This document shows, piece after piece, positions 1-6,884 of a DNA stretch of 9,736 nucleotides (positions are counted from its first letter, which is position 1; every line of letters begins with the position of its first letter). A program made the translations under genes and the position numbers. The stretch is from assembly GCA_002438575.1 (NCBI GenBank), contig DJPP01000007.1, positions 941 through 10,676 on the forward strand. Direction: 5' to 3'. Below the pieces are notes generated by a model. That model was not told the origin of the DNA and searched no databases. It saw only the letters and a program-made list of their open reading frames with translations. Source of the stretch: Oscillospiraceae bacterium UBA6409. Lineage in GTDB: Bacteria; Bacillota; Clostridia; Oscillospirales; Oscillospiraceae.

Positions 1-3000
1 TCCATGCCGGCCAGCCGCTGCTGGTTGATGTAGTCCACCAGCACGATACCGTTGTTGACGATGATGCCCACCAGCATCACAAAGCCGATCAGGCTGATGA
101 CCGACACCTCGATCCCCGCGATCAGCAGCGCCAGGAATCCGCCGGTAAAGGCCAGCGGGATAGTGAACATGACGATGAACGGCGACTTCAGCGACTGGAA
201 CTGGGCCACCATGATGAAGTACACCAGCACCACGCCCAGCAGCAGCATCAGCAGCAGCTGGCTCATGGCCTCCATGATCTGCTCGTTCTCGCCGTTGAAT
301 TCCACCGTGACGCCCTCCGGCAGCGTCAGACCGCTGACGGCCTGCTGCGCCGCGGAGGTCACATGGGTGACGTTGTAGCCGTCGGCGATGGCGGCGGTCA
401 CGGTGACGCACCGGCGCTGCTGGTCGCGGGAGATGGTGTTCATGGACACCGTCTCCGTCACGGTGGCCACATCGCCCAGCTTGAAGGTCTTGTCCTCCTC
501 GCTGTCTCCGGTCAGCTGGCCCATGGCACCGCTGCCCGAGGCGCTCCCGGTCATGGCGGAGGACGCGCTGCTCTCCGCCGACAGCTCCAGCTCCAGCAGG
601 TTCTCCCGCCTGATGACGCTGCCCTCCGCCGCGTCCACGGTCAGGTCCATGTCCTCGCTGTCCAGCGTCACATCCGATACGCTGGCGCTGCTCTGCAATG
701 CCGCGGCGATCTGCATATACACCTGGGCCACGGTCATGCCCTTCTCCGCCGCCGCCTTCCGGTCGATGGTCACCTGCAATGCCGGGGCCGAGGCGTCCAG
801 CCCGTCGCTGACCTCGCTGACGCCCTCCACCTGCTCCAGCCGCTTGGCGATGGTCTGTGCGCTGCTCTGTAGGTCCGCCATATCGCTGCCGAACACCTGC
901 AGCGACACACCGCTGCCGGTCATGTAGCTCATCATGCTGCTCATCACGCCGCTGGCCGTCACCTCACAGGGCAGGTCGGCGCACAGCGCCTCGATGGCCC
1001 GGCCCGCGTCGGAGCCGAAGGTCCCCTCCGGCATGGTGATGTAGCCCTCCACGTCATAGCTGCCGCCGGAGGAGCCGCCCATGCTCAGACCGCCCATAGT
1101 GCCGCCGCCCATCATAAAGCCGGCGTCCTGCACGTTGTCCACGGTCATCACCCTCTCCAGCACCTCATCGGCCAGCCGTACCGCCTCCTCCCGGGAGGTG
1201 CCCTCCGGCATGGTGATGGTCAGGGACAGGTTGTTCATGTCCATCTCCGGCATGAAGGTAAAGCCGCGGCTGATAGCCGCGCCGGCACTGGTCACCAGCA
1301 GCACCAGCGACAGCAGCAGCACGCCGGCCTTGTGGTCCAGCGCGAAGGCGATGGCCCTCCGATAGGCGGGATAGACCTTGTCCAGCAGGCCCGGCTTCTG
1401 CACCATGGGGCGGCGCAGCATACCGCTGGCCATGGCCGGCACCAGCGTCAGCGCCACCAGCAGGCTGGCCAGCAGCGAATAGGTGATGGTCAGCGCCAGG
1501 TCGGTGAACAGCTGGCGGGTCAGGCCCTCCACGAACACGATAGGCGCGAACACGCACACGGTGGTCAGGGTCGAGGCCGTCACCGCCCCCAGCACCTGGC
1601 CCGCGCCGGACACCGCCGCCTGAATGATGGTGGCGCCCTTGGCCCGCAGGCGGTAGATATTCTCAATGACCACCACGGAGTTATCCACCAGCATACCCAC
1701 CGACACGGCCAGACCGCTTAGGGAGATCATGTTGATGGTCACACCGGTAAAGTACATGAGCACGATGGCGAAGATCACGCTGACGGGGATCGACACCAGC
1801 GTGATGACCGTGGGCCGCCAATCCCGCAGGAACAGATACAGGATGACCACGGAGAACAGCGCGCCCCACAGCAGGGACGAGGTGATGGTCTCCACGATCA
1901 GGTAGATGTAGTCGCCCTGGTCCATCAGCGGCGCAAAGGACAGTCCCTCGTACTGGCCCTCCAGCTCCCCGAACCGGGCGCTGATGTTGTTGGACACCTC
2001 CGCCGTGGCGTAGTTGGACTGCTTGGTAAAGGTGATGAGGATACCGTTGTCGCCGTTGACCTTGGTGTACAGCTCTCCGGCGTTGTCCGTGACCACCACG
2101 GTGGCGATGTCGCCCAGGGTCACCGGCTCGATACCGTCCATGCCCAGGTCCAGCAGCACCATGTCCTCCAGCTCCTGGCGGGAGGACACGTTCTCGCCCA
2201 CGGACACCATGTATTTCACGCCGCTGTCGTCCTCAATGTACCCGGCGGGCATGGCGAAATTCTGGGCCGTCAGCAGCTGGCTGACGGTGGAGATGGACAG
2301 CCTCCCGCCCACATCCGTCTGGTCGGCGATGGACGCGTACGCCTCGTTGATCTGGTCCATGCCGTCCTCGATCTGTGTCATGGCCTCATCCAGCTGTATC
2401 TGCGCCTCCGTCATCTGGGTAATGCCGTCGATCAGGGAGATGGTCAGGTCATAGACCTCACCGGTGACCTGCCGCTTCAGCGCGCCGCTTTCCAGGTCCT
2501 GCATCAGCTTATCCAGCGCCGCACGCAGCCGTTCCAGCGTCTTTTGCAGCTGCTCCAGCTCCTCCTGCCCGGGCACGGTGATGGGCAGGTCGCCCTCCCC
2601 CGGCTCGCCGGGATCCGGATCCGGGTCCGGCGTCGGGATCTGGTCCCGTGCCTCCTTCAGGTATGCGTACAGCTTATCCACCGCCTGGCCCGCCGCGCCG
2701 GCCGCGCCCGCCGCAATGGCCTCCTTGGCCTCGTCCAGCTGCGCCTGGCCCTTTTCCACCTGATCCTTGGCCTTCTGCAGATCCAGCTTCGTCTTGTTCA
2801 GCTCGGTACGCACCGCGTCCGCCAGCTTCTCCGACAGGGCCTGCAGCTTGGCCTCGTCCAGGATCACATGGGCCTCCCGGGTCACGGCGCCGCTGACCTC
2901 AATGCTGGCCACGCCGGACACGCCCTCCAGCTTGGGGGACAGCTCCTCGGTGACGAAATCGCTCAGCTCGTACACGTCCATGTCCTCCCGGGACACGGCG

Positions 3001-3416
3001 GCCACCATCACCGGCAGCATAGAGGGGTTGATCTTCAGCACATAGGGGGCGGAAACGGTGTCGTCCCAGCTGCCCTGCAATACGGAGATCTTCTGCTGGA
3101 TGTCCACGCTGATGGTATCCATATTGGCGCCGTCCTCGAACTCCAGTATGACCATGGATACGCTGTCCTGGCTGGTGGAGGTGACGGTCTTGATCTTATC
3201 CAGCGTGGCCATGGACTGCTCCACCGGCTTGGTGATGGCCTGCTCGACGGACTCCGGACTGGCGCCGGGATCGGAGGTAACGATGATGACGTAGGGGAAA
3301 TCCATGTTGGGCAGCAGGTCCGGCGTCATTTTCAGATACGCCACCACGCCCAGCACGATAATGCCCAGCACCGTCACAAAGATCGTCAGCGGTTTTTTCA
3401 CGCTGAAGCCCGCCAT
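1..3416 (-). CDS. RND-family efflux transporter permease, C-terminus cut by window edge
   Basis: This is a proton-driven RND exporter of the AcrB/SwrC kind, of which 1138 codons are visible. TM1 is at about residues 8-28. A first periplasmic-type domain follows, then a helix cluster at about 504-590 containing the TM4 motif GMLVDNSVVVIEN (D578). A second extracytoplasmic domain follows, and then TM10-like GIIVNNGIVLVDY just before the edge. By alignment to AcrB in memory, roughly 100 residues are missing. Compared with the usual 1040-1060 residues, it carries an extra segment of about 185-375: two Glu/Lys/Gln-rich helical stretches joined by a Pro-Asp linker (PTPDPDPDPGEPGEG, about 261-276). 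The start at 3416 follows AAGGAG with suitable spacing. AcrB's second TM4 Asp and its TM10 Lys are both Asn here. The substrate is unknown. In a single-membrane cell it would export from membrane or cytoplasm without TolC. Any adaptor gene would lie beyond the left edge. Confidence 0.93.
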   Translation of the reverse strand, partial: MAGFSVKKPLTIFVTVLGIIVLGVVAYLKMTPDLLPNMDFPYVIIVTSDPGASPESVEQAITKPVEQSMATLDKIKTVTSTSQDSVSMVILEFEDGANMDTISVDIQQKISVLQGSWDDTVSAPYVLKINPSMLPVMVAAVSREDMDVYELSDFVTEELSPKLEGVSGVASIEVSGAVTREAHVILDEAKLQALSEKLADAVRTELNKTKLDLQKAKDQVEKGQAQLDEAKEAIAAGAAGAAGQAVDKLYAYLKEARDQIPTPDPDPDPGEPGEGDLPITVPGQEELEQLQKTLERLRAALDKLMQDLESGALKRQVTGEVYDLTISLIDGITQMTEAQIQLDEAMTQIEDGMDQINEAYASIADQTDVGGRLSISTVSQLLTAQNFAMPAGYIEDDSGVKYMVSVGENVSSRQELEDMVLLDLGMDGIEPVTLGDIATVVVTDNAGELYTKVNGDNGILITFTKQSNYATAEVSNNISARFGELEGQYEGLSFAPLMDQGDYIYLIVETITSSLLWGALFSVVILYLFLRDWRPTVITLVSIPVSVIFAIVLMYFTGVTINMISLSGLAVSVGMLVDNSVVVIENIYRLRAKGATIIQAAVSGAGQVLGAVTASTLTTVCVFAPIVFVEGLTRQLFTDLALTITYSLLASLLVALTLVPAMASGMLRRPMVQKPGLLDKVYPAYRRAIAFALDHKAGVLLLSLVLLVTSAGAAISRGFTFMPEMDMNNLSLTITMPEGTSREEAVRLADEVLERVMTVDNVQDAGFMMGGGTMGGLSMGGSSGGSYDVEGYITMPEGTFGSDAGRAIEALCADLPCEVTASGVMSSMMSYMTGSGVSLQVFGSDMADLQSSAQTIAKRLEQVEGVSEVSDGLDASAPALQVTIDRKAAAEKGMTVAQVYMQIAAALQSSASVSDVTLDSEDMDLTVDAAEGSVIRRENLLELELSAESSASSAMTGSASGSGAMGQLTGDSEEDKTFKLGDVATVTETVSMNTISRDQQRRCVTVTAAIADGYNVTHVTSAAQQAVSGLTLPEGVTVEFNGENEQIMEAMSQLLLMLLLGVVLVYFIMVAQFQSLKSPFIVMFTIPLAFTGGFLALLIAGIEVSVISLIGFVMLVGIIVNNGIVLVDYINQQRLAGM

Positions 3417-3481
3417 ATCCGTCACTCCTTCTTCCGCCCGCGGCGCCCATGCGCCCAGGATAAAAATTGCAATAATGTGTA

Positions 3482-3510
3482 AGTGTACCATCTCCGCCGC
3501 CGACTTGCAA
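3482..3510 (-). promoter_or_regulatory. Vegetative promoter of the RND gene
   Basis: On the minus strand, TTGCAA (3505-3510) and TACACT (3482-3487) are separated by exactly 17 bp, a sigma-A arrangement. Transcription would start near 3475, giving a leader of about 59 nt to the ATG at 3416. The leader contains a small GC-rich hairpin (GGCGC/GCGCC near 3440-3455). I see no gene in 3417-3622 on either strand. Confidence 0.6.
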
Positions 3511-3622
3511 GCGGAACGGCGCAGAATTCACGAAAGCGTTACAAATACAGGGTTTTTGCGGGAAAATAGTTCGGAGTTCGTAGGATCTCTTTACCTCATC
3601 TCAGCGCGCCGCCGCCCAACAG

Positions 3623-3652
3623 AAAACGCGGACGCTGCCGCGTCCGCGTTTT
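3623..3652 (-). terminator. Perfect-stem intrinsic terminator, probably bidirectional
   Basis: A perfect 13-bp stem, AAAACGCGGACGC (3623-3635) with GCGTCCGCGTTTT (3640-3652), closes a TGCC loop. The A-tract and T-tract make it able to work in both directions. It lies 53 bp past the stop of the small membrane protein gene read on the minus strand, so it most likely ends that transcript and insulates the RND promoter. Confidence 0.85.
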
Positions 3653-3704
3653 CCGTGTTAAGAGAGAAATAGGGAAGAGAATGGCAAAATCAGGGGGTAT
3701 GCCG

Positions 3705-3890
3705 TCACAGCAGCGTGCACAGCAAGCACAGCTCGGAAGCCAGCCACACCGGCATCAGCATGGCGGTGACGCGGCACACGGGGTTGATGTTCCCCGTCAG
3801 CAGGCACACCAGCGTGAACGCCAGAATGACCGCGATCACAACAGCGGCGATCGCCTTTGCCGGGGAAGTCTTGGTTTTCGTGTTTGTCAT
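3705..3890 (-). CDS. Small two-helix membrane protein (61 aa), function unknown
   Basis: This 61-residue protein has a basic N-terminus (MTNTKTKTSPAK) followed by two hydrophobic segments, about residues 12-32 and 40-61, joined by a short turn (GNINPVCR). It should be an integral membrane hairpin with most of its mass in the bilayer. The start at 3890 is preferred over an upstream in-frame ATG at 3971. AAGGAG lies 9 nt before it, and the upstream extension would run through the promoter region. I do not recognise the family. It is transcribed away from the LysR-type gene, with 114 bp between the two starts, has its own promoter and a strong terminator, and so forms a single-gene unit. The arrangement suggests it is the regulator's target. 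Confidence 0.75.
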   Translation of the reverse strand: MTNTKTKTSPAKAIAAVVIAVILAFTLVCLLTGNINPVCRVTAMLMPVWLASELCLLCTLL

Positions 3891-3921
3891 AGGGAACAGC
3901 TCCTTTCTGTATGTTGCCCAA

Positions 3922-3950
3922 ATCATACCACAAAGGTTGGTGCTTGTAAA
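3922..3950 (-). promoter_or_regulatory. Promoter of the small membrane protein gene
   Basis: On the minus strand, TTTACA (3945-3950) and TATGAT (3922-3927) are 17 bp apart, one mismatch per hexamer from sigma-A consensus. The expected start is near 3915, giving a leader of about 25 nt. Its -35 box lies on top of the -35 box of the opposing lysR promoter. Confidence 0.7.
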
Positions 3951-3972
3951 ATTGATTATTCTGCGGTACAAT
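3944..3972 (+). promoter_or_regulatory. Promoter of the LysR-type regulator gene
   Basis: TTGTAA (3944-3949) and TACAAT (3967-3972) are spaced by 17 bp. The expected start is near 3979, about 26 nt before the ATG. The -35 hexamer shares five of its six base pairs with the opposing promoter's -35, so RNA polymerase cannot occupy both at once. Confidence 0.7.
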
Positions 3973-3988
3973 ATAGATACAAACTATA
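3972..3988. promoter_or_regulatory. LysR-type operator (T-N11-A box)
   Basis: The inverted repeat TATAG-N7-CTATA matches the ATAN-N7-NTAT, T-N11-A form typical of LysR-type regulator boxes (T3974, A3986). Its centre at 3980 lies about 65 bp upstream of the predicted start of the small membrane gene, the usual recognition-site position for LysR activation. It also covers the predicted start of lysR itself, as expected for autorepression. A second, weaker dyad ACCA-N7-TGGT (3927-3941) lies between the -10 and -35 boxes of the small gene. Confidence 0.6.
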
Positions 3989-4004
3989 ATTCGGAGGGCC
4001 GCCC

Positions 4005-4898
4005 ATGACCAACCAGGACATCGAGACCTTTTTCGCCGTGCTGGATCACGGCACCATGACCGCCGCCGCCGAGGCGCTGTTCATCACCCAGCCGTCCCTG
4101 TCCGCCCGGCTGAAGTCGCTGGAGGACCAGGTGGGTGCGCCCCTGTTCCACCGGGGCAAGGGCCAGCGCCGCATCACCCTGACGGACGCAGGCCAGCACT
4201 TTCTGCCCCTGGCCCGCCGGTGGCAGAACCTGCTCTCGGAGACGCAGACCTTCGCCGCCGCGGAAAAGCGGGAGTTCCTCCACGTCATCGCCGCCTACAC
4301 CGCCAACCAGTACATCCTGCCCCCGGTGTACCAGCGCTTTCTGGAGCGCGAGCTTCCGGTGAACCTGTGGGTGGAGTCCATGCGGACGGACCAGGCGGTG
4401 TCCGCCGTAGCCAGGGGCGACGCGGACATGGCCATTGTGGACGGCGGACTGCACTACGATCTGCAAATCGAGGCCAAGCCCCTGTTCCGCGAGGGCTTCT
4501 TCCTGGCCGTCCCGGATAACATGACCCTGCCGGAGCCGGTGGATGCCACCGCCCTGCGCCCACAGGACGAGATACTGGTCTACGGCCAGCCGGAGATACT
4601 GCAATGGCACGACTACTGGTACGGCGTGGACGCCCGCCCCCTGCTGTACACCGACACGCCGCAGATCGCCGAGCGCCTGCCCTTCTGCGGCAAGCGCTGG
4701 AGCATCATCCCCGCCGCCGCGGCGGAGTACAGCCTCCAGGTCTACAACGTCCACATCTACCATCTGGCCCACCCGCCGGCGGAGCGCACCTTCTACCTGG
4801 TCACGCCCAAGGGCCGCGCCCTCTCCGCCGCCGCGGAGACGCTGCTGGAGGACCTGCGGGTACAGGTGCGGGATATGGAGGGCATCACCTGGTATTAA
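4005..4898 (+). CDS. LysR-type transcriptional regulator
   Basis: This 297-residue protein has the standard LysR-type length and layout. A winged helix-turn-helix fills about residues 1-60 (core TAAAEALFITQPSLSARLKSLE style, 19-40, then the wing ending RRITLTDAG at 55-63). A linker helix follows at about 64-88, then a periplasmic-binding-protein-like effector domain at about 90-297 with the usual signature RGDADMAIVDG. Members bind DNA as tetramers and change their contacts when a small metabolite binds. The effector here cannot be read from sequence. GGAGG sits 9 nt before the ATG. The gene is divergent from the small membrane protein gene and ends at a strong hairpin, so it is monocistronic. 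Assignment to the family is firm. Any named orthologue would be a guess. Confidence 0.95.
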   Translation: MTNQDIETFFAVLDHGTMTAAAEALFITQPSLSARLKSLEDQVGAPLFHRGKGQRRITLTDAGQHFLPLARRWQNLLSETQTFAAAEKREFLHVIAAYTANQYILPPVYQRFLERELPVNLWVESMRTDQAVSAVARGDADMAIVDGGLHYDLQIEAKPLFREGFFLAVPDNMTLPEPVDATALRPQDEILVYGQPEILQWHDYWYGVDARPLLYTDTPQIAERLPFCGKRWSIIPAAAAEYSLQVYNVHIYHLAHPPAERTFYLVTPKGRALSAAAETLLEDLRVQVRDMEGITWY

Positions 4899-4904
4899 GC
4901 GGCA

Positions 4905-4934
4905 AAAGAGACACACCCCCCGGTGTGTCTCTTT
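4905..4934. terminator. Shared intrinsic terminator after lysR (both directions)
   Basis: AAAGAGACACACC (4905-4917) pairs perfectly with GGTGTGTCTCTTT (4922-4934) across a CCCC loop, starting 6 bp after the LysR stop codon. On the plus strand the T-tract is short (CTCTTTCT). On the minus strand it reads CTCTTTTGCC. It is also the first clear hairpin that a transcript from the VWA operon would meet. The 3' arm runs directly into the 10-bp array and keeps its phase (GTCT at 4927-4930). Confidence 0.8.
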
Positions 4935-5200
4935 CTGTCGTTTCGTGTCGAATTCTGTCATGTTACGTCGCATTCCGACCATTCAAGTCGTTTTATGACC
5001 ATTCAAGTCTCTTTTTGACCATTCGCGTCGTTTTTCGTCTTTTCACGTCGTATGATGCCCTTTTGCGTCGTATTCCGTCGTTTGCCGTCGACCTGCGTCG
5101 TTCTTCGTCGCACGCAGACGTATTCCGTCGCTTCCCGTCGACCTCTGTCGCACACAGACGTATTCCGTCGCTTCCTGTCGCAATATGTCGAATACCGTCC
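4931..5200. repeat. Degenerate 10-bp tandem array, 27 units, non-coding
   Basis: The gap between lysR and the VWA gene is filled by 27 consecutive 10-bp units without a phase slip. Every unit has G at position 7 and C at position 9. GTC occurs at 7-9 in 21 units and GTCG at 7-10 in 17. The first six bases are T/C-rich, for example TATTCCGTCG at 5071, 5121 and 5161. Higher-order structure is visible: three 20-bp copies beginning GACCATTC (4977, 4997, 5017), and 40-50-bp blocks starting at each TATTCCGTCG. The exceptions are mostly GAC units (4971, 4991, 5011, 5111, 5151) and one GCC (5051). The array appears more AT-rich than its flanks. Ten base pairs is close to one helical turn, so the conserved base pairs would lie on one face of the DNA. 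I do not recognise the element. Confidence 0.9.
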
Positions 5201-6883
5201 CTATCCCCGCCGCAGCTGGCCCCGGATCAGCCGCGTCACCGCGTCTGCCAGCCACCCGATGGCCGGCAGGCGCTCCATGGCCTGTCCGTAGATACGCCGG
5301 GCGTCCGGCGCCTCCCGGTCGCTTCCGGTGAACAGACACACCGGCAGCACGCCCCGCAGCCGCAGGGCCGCGGCCTCCGCCGCCGTGTCGTCCACGCCGC
5401 GCTTCCCGGTGTAGGCCCATCCGCCCAGGCCGTTGGGTATCCGCTGGTCGTCGTTTGGGCTGGCGTCCGAGAGCACCAGCAGCAGCGACTGCTCGCTGCG
5501 CCGCTGCCGCAGCAGCCACCCCATGGCCCGCAGGGCCAGCCCGTCCCGGTTCCACCCCGCGGCCACATAGTCGAACACCCCCTCGTTCTGCTCCGGATGG
5601 TCATAGTCCCGCAGCACCCGCAGCACCGTGCAGCCGCTGACGGAGCAGAACGCCGTTACCCGCACGGGGATGCGGCACCGGCTCAGGCTCTCCGCGATGA
5701 GATACGCCTGGGTGGCCAGCTTCTCCTGCTGCCGGTTCTGTGAGGCCGATCCGTCCAGCAGCAGGTCCACGGACAGCTCTCCCGGCTCCTGCGGCGAACG
5801 GCGGGAGAACACTCGCTCGTCCCCCAGCGCCCCGGCGCGCCAGGCCAGATCCGGCCGCAGCTGTCCCGCGCGGTCCGTACCGCCCTCGTCCTCCGCCCGC
5901 AGCAGCAGCGTGTTCTGCAGCTTCTGCGTCAGCTGTGCGATGGCCAGCTTGTTTTCCACCAGATGCTCCTGATAATACGCCCGGTTCTTCTCCCGCTGCT
6001 GCCGGAAGTGCGCCGCGTCCCAGGCCGCCTCCGGCGCGGGCGCGCGGCCCACCGGTTCGCCGCGGGTAAAGTGCAGCCGGCAGTTCTTGTGCACGCCGGT
6101 GCACAGGGTGCGCTCCGCCTCACTGAGCTGCCCCGGCGTCAGCATGGACGCGCCGAAGCAGTCCTCCACATACCGCCGCAGGATCGGCTCCGGCGTCCGG
6201 CCCTGCAAAAAGCTGAACAGCGTCTGCTTCTGCAAGCCGCCGCTGCCGCCGGGCGCGTCGTGTGACAGCGCCCGCAGGGCGTTGGGCCGCACAAAGTGTA
6301 CGCCGCCGCTTTTGTCCCGCCTCCGGCCTACCCACGCCGCCCACTGGCGGTCGTCAGCGGCCCGGCGCGCGCGGCGGAACCAGGTGTACAGCACCTTCTC
6401 CGTCCGCTGGATCAGCTGCGCCTCCGTGCTGTCCCCCGGCGCGGCCATGTCGTCCAGCAGCGGCGACAGGGCCGGGTCCTCCGGCTGTCCCAGCACGCGG
6501 CAGGCCCAGGCCCGGCGCACGGCGTCCCCGTTCATGCCCTCGGCCGCCGGCGTCTGGACCAGCAGCCGGCGGGCATAGTCCTGCCGCAGCGCCGGCAGCA
6601 GCGGCCGTTCCGCCGCGCCGCGGGCGAACACCGCCCCCTCCAGCACCAGGAAGAATATGTCCGTGTACAGCGCCTCCTGCACCGACCGGTGAAACTCGTT
6701 CAGCAGGGGCCGGAAGCGGTCAAAGTCGTAATACCGGCAGGCCAGGCCCAGCACCGTGTTGCCGTACAGCTCGGCGTCCCCCGCCCGGTCAAAGGTCAGC
6801 AGCTCCGGCTTGCGGGCATAGTCCCCCCAGCCGTTCCACACCTGATTTTCCGCCCGGCGCGTCTCTCTGTCCTGTCTGTCCAT
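5201..6883 (-). CDS. CobT/NorD-like VWA-domain protein, partner of the MoxR ATPase
   Basis: This 560-residue protein ends in a von Willebrand A domain of about 200 residues. The metal-ion adhesion site reads D377-G-S379-A-S381, then NRDG (D447) in the place CobT-type proteins use, then SDASPND (D473). The preceding helical region (FRQQREKNRAYYQEHL..., about 300-360) resembles the segment before the VWA domain in CobT and NorD. A CxxxHxxC-like cluster (C261, H265, C268) may bind a metal. Such proteins work with MoxR-class ATPases to insert metals or remodel partner enzymes in the cytoplasm. The ATG at 6883 lies one base after the stop of the ATPase gene, which implies translational coupling. 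A 29-codon upstream extension would overlap that gene and is rejected. No chelatase or reductase gene is nearby, so the client is unknown. Confidence 0.85.
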   Translation of the reverse strand: MDRQDRETRRAENQVWNGWGDYARKPELLTFDRAGDAELYGNTVLGLACRYYDFDRFRPLLNEFHRSVQEALYTDIFFLVLEGAVFARGAAERPLLPALRQDYARRLLVQTPAAEGMNGDAVRRAWACRVLGQPEDPALSPLLDDMAAPGDSTEAQLIQRTEKVLYTWFRRARRAADDRQWAAWVGRRRDKSGGVHFVRPNALRALSHDAPGGSGGLQKQTLFSFLQGRTPEPILRRYVEDCFGASMLTPGQLSEAERTLCTGVHKNCRLHFTRGEPVGRAPAPEAAWDAAHFRQQREKNRAYYQEHLVENKLAIAQLTQKLQNTLLLRAEDEGGTDRAGQLRPDLAWRAGALGDERVFSRRSPQEPGELSVDLLLDGSASQNRQQEKLATQAYLIAESLSRCRIPVRVTAFCSVSGCTVLRVLRDYDHPEQNEGVFDYVAAGWNRDGLALRAMGWLLRQRRSEQSLLLVLSDASPNDDQRIPNGLGGWAYTGKRGVDDTAAEAAALRLRGVLPVCLFTGSDREAPDARRIYGQAMERLPAIGWLADAVTRLIRGQLRRG

Positions 6884-6884
6884 A

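Noticed and set aside
2544..3482. A 312-codon plus-strand open frame rich in His, Gly and Leu
   Set aside because: It is a GC-rich shadow of the RND gene, with typical antisense composition and no ribosome binding site that outweighs the minus-strand evidence.
3891..3971. Upstream ATG extending the small membrane protein to 88 residues
   Set aside because: It would place the start upstream of the promoter -10 and -35 boxes. The internal ATG at 3890 has a good AAGGAG.
3985..3990. TATAAT as the lysR -10 box
   Set aside because: No -35 hexamer lies 16-18 bp upstream. TACAAT at 3967-3972 has a properly spaced TTGTAA. These bases are better explained as part of the LysR box.
4931..5200. CRISPR array or iteron-type plasmid origin
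   Set aside because: The unit is only 10 bp with no repeat/spacer alternation and no cas or rep gene nearby. An iteron role stays only as one of several guesses.
4604..5743. A 379-codon plus-strand open frame running through the 10-bp array and antisense to the VWA gene
   Set aside because: It starts inside lysR in another frame, the 10-bp period is not a multiple of three, and the VWA motifs on the other strand are clear.
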